Source of the DNA: Chitinophaga eiseniae
GTDB lineage: Bacteria > Bacteroidota > Bacteroidia > Chitinophagales > Chitinophagaceae
NCBI RefSeq assembly: GCF_012641265.1
Contig: NZ_JABAHZ010000003.1
Location: 1 to 64,000 of the forward strand
Direction of reading: 5' to 3'
Length of the DNA: 64,000 nt
Both the position numbers and the translations under genes were made by a program. How positions within the stretch are numbered: the first letter of the stretch is position 1; every line of letters begins with the position of its first letter. The notes beneath the pieces were generated by a model. That model was not told the DNA's origin. It did no database searches and worked only from the letters and a program-made list of their open reading frames with translations. Positions 37,614 to 45,978 of the stretch are shown one piece after another.

Positions 37614-38017
37614 AAAAGACAAACCACATAATCTGTCATTATGCCCGGGATAAATAACCATTGCTTTATTATCAGTTGAATTTACAATTACCATTGACGG
37701 CGATTTTGGTATAGGAGAATAACACCAGGAAACTCCTGCTGCATATGTTTGGGGATACTAAATACTTGCTAAATATTCACAGACTAAGTCAAATACTTCA
37801 AATCAATACTCATAAGTACAGAAATTTTTATTACGGGTTACGAAAATGTTGACAAACAAATTACCTCTCTAAGGTATACAATTTTAAAACTAATCTCAAA
37901 TTTTTACTAAAATCCCCTCCCGTCACGCACCCTACATGCGCACGTGAAAAAAACAGCCATGGTCTTCCTACCAACCAAAACAAGCAAACAACAAATAGAT
38001 TTAGAGTATATACCCGC
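37614..38017. other. AT-rich intergenic stretch without a recognisable gene
   Basis: The region lies between the start of the YD-repeat protein and the end of the symporter gene, both leftward. No ORF of interest, tRNA or strong hairpin is visible. It must hold the promoter of the Rhs operon; short AAATACT-like repeats occur near 37760-37810, but no consensus promoter stands out. Confidence 0.5.
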
Positions 38018-39709
38018 CTACCAAAACCGCACGTAAATCACCGATAATAACAACAAAATAGTGACCGCCAATATAACAGACGACGGCTTCAATTTAAACA
38101 TTTCATAATCCAGTGCAAACGCCTTGGCACTCACTTTCGGCCCCGCCAGGCTAATAGCCACCATCACCAGCACCGTGGTCAGGAACGACCATCCCAGGCT
38201 GATAAAAAACGGGATCTCATATACGCCGCTGGCATTGTGGAACGCGGAATACAACATGGTTTCCGGTCCAAACGCTTTTACCGCTACCTGGTTAAAAAAC
38301 AGCGAAGCGCCAAAACCAGTGATGATACCGGCGATAGCGGCAGCTCCACTGGTGCGCTTCCAGAACATGCCCAATATAAAAGTGGCGAATACACCCGGGC
38401 TGATAAAGCTGGAATACTTCTGCACAAAGGTATATCCTCCGGCGCCACCGATGTCCAGCACATCGTTCCAGGTAAAGAACACGCCGATAACAACAGCTAC
38501 TATAATGGTTAAACGACCTACCCACACCAGCTGCTTTTCGTCGGCCTGCGTATTGATATATTTCTTATAAACGTCTAACGTAAAAATAGTAGAGATGCTG
38601 TTCGACTTGCCCGCCAGTGAAGCCACAATGGCAGCGGTCAATGCAGCGATGGCCAGTCCTTTTAACCCTGCCGGCAGCAAGGTGAGGATGGCAGCGTAGG
38701 CGCCATCTTTATGTCCCCCTTCCAGTTGTGGTAAATGCCCATGCTGGTATAATACATACGCTACAATACCTGGCAACATTACAATCACCGGCATCAATAT
38801 CTTTAACAAACCTGCGAATAAAATACCGGTGCGTGCAGTCTGCAAATCAGCCCCCAGCGCACGTTGCGTAATGTACTGGTTGCAGCCCCAGTAATTCAGG
38901 TTGCTGATCCATTGTCCTGCTATATACATCCCGAAACCAGGTAGTATCAGGTATTTGTTTACATAGTCTTGTGGCGCGTCTATAGCCGGCTTCTTCAGCA
39001 TCATATGAAAATGATCCGGCGCTTCTTTCATCAAAATATTAAAACCGGCCAGTACATCTTTCCCAAATCCAAATTTTTCACTCACCACGGTCAACGCCAT
39101 ATAAGTTGTAGCCAGGCCACCAATAATCAATACGCCTACCTGTATCACATCAGTATAACCAATTACTTTCATGCCTCCCAGGGTAATGATAATGGAAAAG
39201 ATGGCCAGCGCCAGCATCACCTCATGGAAATAAGCACCGCCTAAAAGCCCATTGATGGCTAATGCCCCCAGGTATAAAATGGAAGTGAGGTTTACAAATA
39301 CATACAGGAACAACCAGAATATCGACATGATCAACGCCACCGTTTCATTATACCGCGTTTTCAAAAACTGCGGCATGGTGTATATCTTGTTTTTGATATA
39401 TACCGGCATGAGAAAAATGGCCACGATGATCAATGCTGCCGCCCCTACCCATTCATACACGGATACGGCAATACCCACAAAAAAACCATCGCCGCTCATA
39501 CCAATGAACTGCTCTGCTGAAATGTTCGACGCGATAATGGAAGCACCTATGGCCCACCAGGTCAGTGAACCCTCTGCAAGAAAGAAATTCTTGGAAGCAC
39601 TCGTTACACCTTTCTTCTTCCGCTTGTAAATCCAGTAACCATAGGTAGCAACAATAACAAAATACAATGCAAACACCAGGTAGTCCTTGAGGACAAGTTG
39701 ATAACTCAT
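38018..39709 (-). CDS. Sodium:solute symporter (SSS/SGLT family), probably myo-inositol
   Basis: Integral membrane cotransporter of 563 residues with about 14 helices. Family features include FFLAEGSLTWWAIGASIIAS and NISAEQFIGMSGDGF in helices 2-3, GGMKVIGYTDVIQVGVLIIG, NQYITQRALGADLQTAR, and SLAGKSNSISTIFTLDVYKK. The final hydrophobic helix ends at the C-terminus. It lies 130 bp downstream of a myo-inositol oxygenase gene on the same strand; the substrate myo-inositol is inferred from that pairing, since SSS members also carry sugars such as glucose and galactose. Confidence 0.88.
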   Translation of the reverse strand: MSYQLVLKDYLVFALYFVIVATYGYWIYKRKKKGVTSASKNFFLAEGSLTWWAIGASIIASNISAEQFIGMSGDGFFVGIAVSVYEWVGAAALIIVAIFLMPVYIKNKIYTMPQFLKTRYNETVALIMSIFWLFLYVFVNLTSILYLGALAINGLLGGAYFHEVMLALAIFSIIITLGGMKVIGYTDVIQVGVLIIGGLATTYMALTVVSEKFGFGKDVLAGFNILMKEAPDHFHMMLKKPAIDAPQDYVNKYLILPGFGMYIAGQWISNLNYWGCNQYITQRALGADLQTARTGILFAGLLKILMPVIVMLPGIVAYVLYQHGHLPQLEGGHKDGAYAAILTLLPAGLKGLAIAALTAAIVASLAGKSNSISTIFTLDVYKKYINTQADEKQLVWVGRLTIIVAVVIGVFFTWNDVLDIGGAGGYTFVQKYSSFISPGVFATFILGMFWKRTSGAAAIAGIITGFGASLFFNQVAVKAFGPETMLYSAFHNASGVYEIPFFISLGWSFLTTVLVMVAISLAGPKVSAKAFALDYEMFKLKPSSVILAVTILLLLSVIYVRFW

Positions 39710-39783
39710 AAGTGGATCGATAACGTGGGTATAAAATACCTGGACTGAATATAACCAATTCCGGCGTGGAAAACTTAAAAAAC

Positions 39784-39818
39784 TATCGGGTTGGATGTAA
39801 TAGCACCCATACCCGATA
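39784..39818 (-). promoter_or_regulatory. Small hairpin between inositol oxygenase and symporter genes
   Basis: An 8-bp perfect stem (39784-39791 with 39811-39818) with a 19-nt loop lies between the two leftward genes. It could be a weak terminator or processing site that sets different levels for the oxygenase and the symporter. Confidence 0.35.
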
Positions 39819-39839
39819 ATATTGATACTAGCTGATTAA

Positions 39840-40721
39840 TCAGAACTTTAAAGTAGATGGCAGGTATTTCGCCACCAGGTCTTCATAATATGGTTTTAAC
39901 GCTTTCCAGTTAGGCGGGTTGGGACTCTTGGAATACAAGTCATACGGATTAAACAAATCCACCCACTTAAACATTTCCACATCATGCGCATTCATCAGGT
40001 GGCCATAGGCATGCTCTCTATGCTGCGGATAAAAAGAGTGATAACGCAGCATATACAACCCTGGCTCCGGCAAGTGTGGCTTCATGATCTGGTAAATATA
40101 TTCGTCGTGCCCCCAGCTCATATGCACATTATCCAGTCCGCAATTGGCCTCGTATACACCGTATTTGGTGTTGTAATCCGGGTTATTGATATCCGAATTG
40201 TTTTTGAAGAATTCAGGAAAAACAATCTTATCAGAAAAAGCACAGCCCACCGGGAAAGTATCTCCTACTACGGCCCATTGCGGCTCGCCAAACAAACACA
40301 GTACCTTGCCCATGTCATGGAATAAACCAGTCAATACCATCCAGTCAGGATGACCATCCGCACGGATCGCTTCTGATGTTTGCAATAAATGCTGGAACTG
40401 ATCCAGGTCGGTATCCGGGTCAGAGTCATCTACCAGCTGGTTCAGGAAATCAAAAGCATCCCATACCGACATCTCTCTTTTGTTGAAGGAAAGAAATTCC
40501 TGTTCTTTCTGCCTTACAAATGCATATGACTGGTAAGTATGATTCAGACGGTAAAATTCGCGTACAGTATCCCGGGGAGGCGCATCATAATTCCGGAATT
40601 CACTGGTGCTTTTTTCCTTGTTGATATTGGCGGGATCGGGATAGCGCTCCAATAAATCATCTTCCCATTGGTCCAGCGATTGAAGAGGTGCAGGATCAGG
40701 CTGCCCGTTAACGTTATCCAT
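39840..40721 (-). CDS. myo-Inositol oxygenase (MIOX)
   Basis: A 293-residue non-haem di-iron oxygenase that converts myo-inositol plus O2 to D-glucuronate. The HD-domain ligand set of the animal enzymes is complete: H111 (FQHLLQTSEAIR), H135/D136 (LTGLFHDMGK), H205 (MSWGHDEYIY), H228 (RYHSFYPQHREH) and D261 (NPYDLYSK). Spacing between ligands agrees with the mammalian enzyme within three residues. The C-terminus (ALKPYYEDLVAKYLPS) is also family-typical. MIOX is best known from eukaryotes and is patchy in bacteria. It is divergent from a LacI regulator and followed by an SSS symporter; this suggests inositol uptake and entry into glucuronate catabolism. Confidence 0.93.
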   Translation of the reverse strand: MDNVNGQPDPAPLQSLDQWEDDLLERYPDPANINKEKSTSEFRNYDAPPRDTVREFYRLNHTYQSYAFVRQKEQEFLSFNKREMSVWDAFDFLNQLVDDSDPDTDLDQFQHLLQTSEAIRADGHPDWMVLTGLFHDMGKVLCLFGEPQWAVVGDTFPVGCAFSDKIVFPEFFKNNSDINNPDYNTKYGVYEANCGLDNVHMSWGHDEYIYQIMKPHLPEPGLYMLRYHSFYPQHREHAYGHLMNAHDVEMFKWVDLFNPYDLYSKSPNPPNWKALKPYYEDLVAKYLPSTLKF

Positions 40722-40820
40722 AATATCAGGTTTTTAAAAAGTTCGTGGAAAAGCAGGAATAGTTCCTTTGCTAAATATGCAATCTTTTTAAAAATCTTCC
40801 GCATAATAGAATAACTTTAT

Positions 40821-40840
40821 TTACTTAACCGATTAAGTAA
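40821..40840. promoter_or_regulatory. Palindromic LacI-type operator
   Basis: TTACTTAACCGATTAAGTAA has two perfect 8-bp half-sites around CCGA, with the central C-G typical of LacI-family operators. It lies 13 bases before the LacI-family start codon and 100 bases before the divergent MIOX start, so it could mediate both autoregulation and control of the inositol genes. Confidence 0.75.
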
Positions 40841-40853
40841 CACGGGGTAAAAT

Positions 40854-41867
40854 ATGGAGAATGTCACGATCCGGATGCTGGCAGAACGACTGCAACTGTC
40901 TACCGCCACTATTTCGAAAGCATTGAATAACAGCCATGAAATCAGCGAGGAAACCCGGCAACGGGTGCTGGCACTGGCTGCCGAGCTCAATTACGTGCCC
41001 AATCCATATGCCAGCAGCCTCAGGAAAAAGGCCAGCAACACTATCGCAGTGGTGATCCCCGAAGTAGCCGACAGCTTCTTCGCCGAAGCGATTAACGGCA
41101 TCGAAGCGGTAGCCCAGGAAAAAGGATACCACGTACTCATCTATCTCTCCCACGAAAACTGCCAGAAAGAACAAACCATCCTGAAAGATTTCCAGAGCGG
41201 CCGGGTAGACGGGGTCCTGATTTCGGTAACCACAGAAACTACGGCTACCGGGCTGGAACAACTGGTCCGCGACAAACCCGTGGTATTTTTCGACCGGGTC
41301 TGTGAAGAAGTAAAAGCCGCTAAAATTACCACCGATGATGCCGCCGCTGCCTACCGGGCCACCACGCACCTCATCGCAGGCGGATGCCGCCGTATAGGGC
41401 TGTTATCGGCCTCCCGGCAACTTTCTATCAGCAACAAACGCGCAGAAGGATTCCAGCAGGCACTGCTAGATCATCAACTTCCCCTCCTGCCCAACGCCAT
41501 TACCTATTGCACCAACGATAGCGCCGCCAACCACCAGCTGCTGAAAACAGCCTTCCTGGAAAATGACTATGACGGCATTATCGCTACTACGGAAAAGCTG
41601 TCTACCGCTGTATACGAGGTATGCGAAGCGCTGCAATGGCGCATCCCGGAAGACTTACAGGTGATAGGATTCTCTAACCTGTCTACCGCCCGCTTCCTCC
41701 ACCCTTCCCTCACCACCATCACCCAACCGGCTTTTGAAATGGGCAAAGCGGCAGCTACCCTGCTGTTTCGCGCCCTAAAAAGCAATAACTTCCCATTGCA
41801 ACAGCAACAGGAAGTTATTCCTTCTTCTCTCATCGCCAGGAACTCCACCCTGGCTAAGGATAAGTAA
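40854..41867 (+). CDS. LacI/GalR-family transcriptional regulator
   Basis: A 337-residue regulator. The N-terminal helix-turn-helix (about 3-48, VTIRMLAERLQLSTATISKA, NNSHEISEETRQRVLALA) is followed by the hinge segment YVPNPYASSLRKK and a periplasmic-binding-protein-like sensor (NTIAVVIPEVADSFFAEAIN, KPVVFFDRVCEEVKAAKITT, LQVIGFSNLSTARFLHPSLT). It is divergent from MIOX with a perfect palindrome between them. Likely inducer: myo-inositol or a product of it. Its 3' end overlaps a convergent gene remnant by 14 bp. Confidence 0.92.
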   Translation: MENVTIRMLAERLQLSTATISKALNNSHEISEETRQRVLALAAELNYVPNPYASSLRKKASNTIAVVIPEVADSFFAEAINGIEAVAQEKGYHVLIYLSHENCQKEQTILKDFQSGRVDGVLISVTTETTATGLEQLVRDKPVVFFDRVCEEVKAAKITTDDAAAAYRATTHLIAGGCRRIGLLSASRQLSISNKRAEGFQQALLDHQLPLLPNAITYCTNDSAANHQLLKTAFLENDYDGIIATTEKLSTAVYEVCEALQWRIPEDLQVIGFSNLSTARFLHPSLTTITQPAFEMGKAAATLLFRALKSNNFPLQQQQEVIPSSLIARNSTLAKDK

Positions 41868-42066
41868 TACGAACAATGCGGTTGGCCGTACGGAAATCGA
41901 ACTTCGTAAAACTACCCACTACCAGCAGCGACTTTTCCCCCGCCTGCGGTATCACCCGGGTTACGCTGTTCACATTCCCATTCGCCCCGTTATCACCTAC
42001 CGCCGAAAATCCCCCGAAACTATTGTAGGTAGCGTGTACAGAGCCATCGGCATTCAGTATAATCAT
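41854..42066 (-). pseudogene. C-terminal remnant of a delta-60/DUF5122-type beta-propeller protein
   Basis: Seventy codons read ILNADGSVHATYNSFGGF, then RVIPQAGEKSLLVVGSFTKF and ANRIVRITYP before the stop. The G-SFTKF and R-I-V-R-I pattern is that of delta-60-type repeats, which normally come in long arrays in secreted proteins. There is no signal peptide, and the frame is not protein-like beyond 42066, where the neighbour's end follows within about 90 bases. It is probably the last repeat of a gene that lost its 5' part. Confidence 0.6.
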
Positions 42067-42153
42067 ATTGTTGCGCTGCCGTCAGACCGCATGCAAAACG
42101 TCGCATACACACAACAGGACAATACTTGTAATCTGTCCGGAATATTATACAAA

Positions 42154-43116
42154 TTAATATGCCCGGTCGGTGGTATAACGAACCAACTCCTCCAAAGCAG
42201 CGCGAACAGGGGATGCGGGGAATTTATATAAAATTTCGAATGCCTCATCACGAAATATCATCATCTGCCTGGCGGCATAATCCAATCCACCTGACTGGTT
42301 TACTATATCTACCACGTAATTTACTTTATCTCTGTCAGTATGCTGATGTTTTACAATATACAATAGCTTTTTGCGGGTAACAGGATCGGCATGCTGTATA
42401 GTATAGATAAGCGGAAGCGTTACTTTCTTTTCTTTAATATCATTGCCAGTAGGTTTTCCCACATCGTTTTTACCATAGTCGAATAAATCATCTTTAAGCT
42501 GGAAAGCCATCCCTACTTTTTGTCCGAAGGCATGCAGCAATTGTACAGTATCTGGATCCCTGGCAGTAGAAGCAGCACCGGCAGCACAAGCTGCCGCTAA
42601 AAAAGAAGCTGTTTTAGCATGAATGAGTGCATAGTAATCTGACTCCTCGAAACTCAGCTTATTGGATTTGGTCATTTGTATTAACTCCCCCTCTATCATC
42701 TGCTGTATAGCATCGGAATAAATTTGCAGCAAGACAGGATCGTTGTTATCAAGTGCCAATAATACACCTTTGGTAAACAGCTGATCTCCCACCAGCACAG
42801 ACACTTTATTTTTCCACAGGGCATTCACGGAAAATGCGCCACGACGCCTCATCGCGTCATCCACCATATCATCATGCACCAGCGAAGCCGTATGCAACAA
42901 CTCTACCAGCAAAGCAGCCCGGTAGCTACTGTCATTAACGTCTCCGCATAAACGTGCGCACAACAATACAAACATAGGTCGCATTTGCTTCCCTTTATGA
43001 GCGGCAATATCAGCCATAATGCGGTTCAGCAGCACCACATCACTTTTCATGGCATCATTAAATATTTGTTCAAATTGTTGTAACTCGCTACAGATCGTTT
43101 CCCTGGCTAATTGCAT
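42154..43116 (-). CDS. Trans-polyprenyl diphosphate synthase (IspB-like)
   Basis: A 320-residue isoprenyl synthase that condenses IPP onto an allylic diphosphate, making quinone side chains. The first Asp-rich motif is LVHDDMVDDAMRRRG and the second is FQLKDDLFDYGKND. GKQMRPMFVLLCARL supplies the IPP-binding Lys/Arg. The residues five and four before the first motif are small or aliphatic, which fits a medium to long-chain product (C35-C40) such as the menaquinone tail; chain length is not certain. Single gene, leftward. Confidence 0.9.
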   Translation of the reverse strand: MQLARETICSELQQFEQIFNDAMKSDVVLLNRIMADIAAHKGKQMRPMFVLLCARLCGDVNDSSYRAALLVELLHTASLVHDDMVDDAMRRRGAFSVNALWKNKVSVLVGDQLFTKGVLLALDNNDPVLLQIYSDAIQQMIEGELIQMTKSNKLSFEESDYYALIHAKTASFLAAACAAGAASTARDPDTVQLLHAFGQKVGMAFQLKDDLFDYGKNDVGKPTGNDIKEKKVTLPLIYTIQHADPVTRKKLLYIVKHQHTDRDKVNYVVDIVNQSGGLDYAARQMMIFRDEAFEILYKFPASPVRAALEELVRYTTDRAY

Positions 43117-43191
43117 AGAATGATTGCTAAGAATGCGCCGAAAATACTACATCTGCCGGAAAAATGATATTATATCCAAAAAGGTAACCGG

Positions 43192-43617
43192 CTAAGAACG
43201 TTCCAGGAAATAGTCGACGCCTATCCTTCCTCCTCCAAATATCAGCAGGGTAAATAGCATTACCAGGTAATACAACGGTATTTCATAGCCGTTATCCCCG
43301 GCAGCAAACCCATTGCTCCAGTGAACGGTGGCAATAGCTACCACCATACTAAACATAAGCGGAAGTGTAATATAGCGTACAAACAAGCCAAGGGTTAACA
43401 ACACTACGCCCGCAACCTCGGTACATCCTACCAGGTAAGCGCTGATATAAGGCAAAGGAATATGCAATTGTTTAAACCAATCCCCTATACCATGTATATC
43501 ACTCCACTTCATGCTGGCCGGCAGGTAAAAACCATAAGCCAATACCAGTCGCATCAATAATAGTGGCAGGTCGCTGATCACCGATAAACAGCGCGCCATC
43601 CGGGCATATGTACGCAT
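43192..43617 (-). CDS. DoxX-family membrane protein (HvfD-type)
   Basis: A 141-residue protein with four membrane helices (LLMRLVLAYGFYLPASMKW, GCTEVAGVVLLTLGLFVRY, LPLMFSMVVAIATVH, LYYLVMLFTLLIFGGGRIG). DoxX proteins are quinone-linked membrane subunits. This one starts 3 bp after the DUF2063 gene and ends the six-gene operon. DoxX is the usual fourth member of hvfABCD/bufferin operons, where its job is still not well defined. Confidence 0.88.
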   Translation of the reverse strand: MRTYARMARCLSVISDLPLLLMRLVLAYGFYLPASMKWSDIHGIGDWFKQLHIPLPYISAYLVGCTEVAGVVLLTLGLFVRYITLPLMFSMVVAIATVHWSNGFAAGDNGYEIPLYYLVMLFTLLIFGGGRIGVDYFLERS

Positions 43618-43620
43618 AAA

Positions 43621-44370
43621 TTACGATTGAAATCCCAATACAAAATGTTGCTGCTGCATCTCCTTCAAAAATGCCAGCGTATCCAACTCCAGCGTATCCG
43701 TGTCCGTTATATGTAACTGTGGTGCGTAATCCAGTATATCCCTTACCGTTATTCCCATGGCCAGCTGCTCTGTTAAAAATGCCAGCCAGGGCGATAAATC
43801 CGTAAACTGGATGTTGCCCGTTTCCGGATGACGGTATAATAATGCGAAGTAAATGCCTTTACGGGTCATCAGCTCCCTGCGTTTTGCTTTCAGGTGAACA
43901 GGCCAGCTAAACGACAATAGCCGGTGCTCCGGGTTCAATACCAGTGGCGTATCCAGCCAGCTACCTTCTATGCGGTAGGTTGGTACCGGAATGTCCTCCA
44001 TGTTATATAGCTCCATTTCCGCCCACTCAAATGCCAGCAGGTCATTCAGGTAAGGAATGTCGTATTGCTCGTCCCAGCTATGTTCCACGGCATAGGTATA
44101 AAACTCCAGCGGCAGCTTCCACAGCTGGTACGACTGACAGGCATGATCCGCAAAAAAATCTTTTACCATCTTATTCCACTTGCGGGAGGGAATATTAGTA
44201 AAGGCAATGGGAAAAGCACTTTCCATGGTATCCCGGATATTATTAAATACCAGGCGCCGGTAGTGAGCCAATCTATCGGCCACTACGCCAGGCAGCTGTA
44301 CTTTTTTACCGGTTCTGCACCCCTCCGAAAAGGTTTGCTGTATATGATAAGTGTCAGGCAACAAGTTCAT
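43621..44370 (-). CDS. DUF2063 protein (HvfC-type partner of the DUF692 oxidase)
   Basis: A 249-residue protein. The N-terminal DUF2063 domain (about 15-105) has LAHYRRLVFNNIRDTMESAF, then RKWNKMVKDFFADHA and YLNDLLAFEWAEMELYN. The C-terminal part is a mixed domain with FALLYRHPETGNIQF. In characterised systems HvfC/BufC recognises the leader peptide and presents it to the DUF692 enzyme. The gene overlaps the DUF692 gene by 17 bp, which suggests translational coupling and a stable complex. Confidence 0.88.
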   Translation of the reverse strand: MNLLPDTYHIQQTFSEGCRTGKKVQLPGVVADRLAHYRRLVFNNIRDTMESAFPIAFTNIPSRKWNKMVKDFFADHACQSYQLWKLPLEFYTYAVEHSWDEQYDIPYLNDLLAFEWAEMELYNMEDIPVPTYRIEGSWLDTPLVLNPEHRLLSFSWPVHLKAKRRELMTRKGIYFALLYRHPETGNIQFTDLSPWLAFLTEQLAMGITVRDILDYAPQLHITDTDTLELDTLAFLKEMQQQHFVLGFQS

Positions 44371-45205
44371 CTTTCAATTTCCATTGTTTGTGACAAATAC
44401 TTTTCAATCTTGTTATTTCACCCTGTAATTCAGCCATCTCCGGGATATTAAAATCTCTTTCCAGCAATACAGGTACCGGTTGCAGATGCGCCAGGGTCCA
44501 TTCAAACAGGTCATATACCGGATCTATAATAGGCTCTCCATGTGTGTCAATAATCAGGTCGGGCGCTACCTGTTCATGCCCTGCCATATGTATATAAGCA
44601 ATGCTGCTCAGCGGCAGTTGTTGAATAAATGCCTTTGCATCATACTGATGGTTGAAAGCATTTACATAAATATTATTTACATCCAGTAATAACTGGCAAC
44701 CGGAACGCTTTACTACTTCATTGATAAAATCAATCTCGCTCATTTCTGCGGCTACCGGCGTATAATAAGAAACAATTTCCATGGCCAGTGAGCGCTGCAG
44801 ATAGTCCTGCACCTGCTGTATGCGCGAAACGATATGCTGTACGGCGTCCATCCGGAAAGGAATGGGCAACAGGTCATACATGTGTGCATTGTCGCATTTG
44901 GAATAACTCAGGTGCTCTGAATACAGCTGTACTTTATACTCCTGGAGAAATGTCTTTACATACGCCAGGAACTCCTTATCCAACGCATCAGGGCTACCGA
45001 TTGATAATGAAAGCCCATGACATAACACGAGATATTTTTCCACCACGCGGTGCAATATCTTCTTCCAATAACCTCCTATGTTCATCCAGTTTTCGGGGGC
45101 CAACTCAATAAAATCTGGCCTGATATGTTCGCCGCTGATCAGCTCTTCGGCAAACTCCCTCCTGAAACCAACACCTACCATGACTATACGATTTAGGGTG
45201 TTCAA
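44354..45205 (-). CDS. DUF692 multinuclear iron-dependent oxidase (HvfB/BufB-type)
   Basis: A 283-residue TIM-barrel enzyme of the MNIO family, related to MbnB of methanobactin synthesis. Family motifs in order: GVGFRREFAEELI, DFIELAPENW, LCHGLSLSIGSPDAL, YSEHLSYS, LLPIPFRMDAV, LLLDVNNIYVNAFNHQYD, IAYIHMAGHE, IDTHGEPIIDPVYDLFEW and LLERDFNIP. The His, Asp and Glu residues in these motifs make up the expected iron site. It probably oxidises Cys residues of the adjacent small peptide to a heterocycle. An internal ATG eight codons later (MVGVGFRR) is an alternative start. Confidence 0.92.
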   Translation of the reverse strand: MNTLNRIVMVGVGFRREFAEELISGEHIRPDFIELAPENWMNIGGYWKKILHRVVEKYLVLCHGLSLSIGSPDALDKEFLAYVKTFLQEYKVQLYSEHLSYSKCDNAHMYDLLPIPFRMDAVQHIVSRIQQVQDYLQRSLAMEIVSYYTPVAAEMSEIDFINEVVKRSGCQLLLDVNNIYVNAFNHQYDAKAFIQQLPLSSIAYIHMAGHEQVAPDLIIDTHGEPIIDPVYDLFEWTLAHLQPVPVLLERDFNIPEMAELQGEITRLKSICHKQWKLKDELVA

Positions 45206-45261
45206 AAATGAGGAAAGGCTGGCGGTTGCGTACTACACCAGCCATTCCTGCTGATAAAAAA

Positions 45262-45612
45262 TTACTGGCCAGACTTAGTGGTAGTTGGCTTGGTCTTGCC
45301 TTTTGCATCGCCTTTTTTCTCGCCTTTTTTGTTACCGCATTTGCCTTCTCCACATTTGCCCTGTCCGCATTTGCTGTCTTTTGATTTACCGGCAGAGGCA
45401 CTGTCTTTTTTTGCACCGCAGTTGAGTTCAATAGCGCTGGCAGTAGCACCGGAAGTACCTGTCAACGCATTTCTCACAGCTGCGCCAGAACCCAGGTTAG
45501 TGTAACTAACGGGTTTCGCAGATACCTGCAGGGAAGCTAAACCCATGATAGCACCGGCTACCAGTGAACCGGAAAACAGTACATTCTTGTTGATGGCTTT
45601 GTTGTTTTTCAT
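45262..45612 (-). CDS. HvfA/bufferin-type RiPP precursor, Cys- and Lys-rich secreted peptide
   Basis: A 116-residue precursor. The Sec-type signal peptide spans about 1-32 (VAGAIMGLASLQVSA). A linker LGSGAAVRNAL matches the conserved segment of this family. The core holds four Cys: C65 (ELNCGAK) and C82, C87 and C92 in the five-residue-spaced run KCGQGKCGEGKCG, i.e. the EGKCG motif that DUF692 enzymes modify in known members. The tail (93-116) is Lys/Gly/Thr-rich. It starts 75 bp after the anti-sigma gene and is followed by the DUF692, DUF2063 and DoxX genes. A copper-binding role is inferred from the family. Confidence 0.88.
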   Translation of the reverse strand: MKNNKAINKNVLFSGSLVAGAIMGLASLQVSAKPVSYTNLGSGAAVRNALTGTSGATASAIELNCGAKKDSASAGKSKDSKCGQGKCGEGKCGNKKGEKKGDAKGKTKPTTTKSGQ

Positions 45613-45687
45613 GATCTTAGAATTTTTAAAAAACGGAGTGAAAAAAAGTATGTATGTAGTTGTTTAGACGCAGTGATGAAATTTTCC

Positions 45688-45978
45688 TTACAGGTTTCCG
45701 GCATTATTTTTTAAATATGTTGCAATCAATACTTCCCACTGCTGTTTTACCTGCTCATCTGGTGCGGCAAAAGCAGTCTCCCTGTACTTCTCCAACTGCC
45801 GGTGTATAATAGCTATCTGCTTTACATATCTCCTGCAGTATACGCACATCAGTAAATGGAATTTTAATCCCATTCGTTGTATCCAGGTAAGCGGCTCCTG
45901 CTGTAAACGTTTCTCTGCCAGCATCGTCACGTCTTTACAACAGGGCATCAGGTGATGTAAATGTTTTCCCATTGTCAA
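45688..45978 (-). CDS. Putative zinc-finger anti-sigma factor
   Basis: A 96-residue cytoplasmic protein. The Cys pair CCKDVTMLAEKRL (C13, C14) and HLLMCVYCRRYVKQI (H41, C45, C48: H-x3-C-x2-C) fit the zf-HC2/ZAS anti-sigma fold. No membrane helix is visible, so it would act as a soluble, metal- or redox-sensitive anti-sigma. The start codon overlaps the sigma stop by four bases, so the two are translationally coupled. It probably senses the metal or oxidant that induces the operon. Confidence 0.82.
   Translation of the reverse strand: MTMGKHLHHLMPCCKDVTMLAEKRLQQEPLTWIQRMGLKFHLLMCVYCRRYVKQIAIIHRQLEKYRETAFAAPDEQVKQQWEVLIATYLKNNAGNL

Noticed and set aside
42034..42251. Short open frames on both strands between the delta-60 remnant and the polyprenyl synthase
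   Set aside because: They overlap the end of the synthase and the remnant, and neither translation resembles a protein family.
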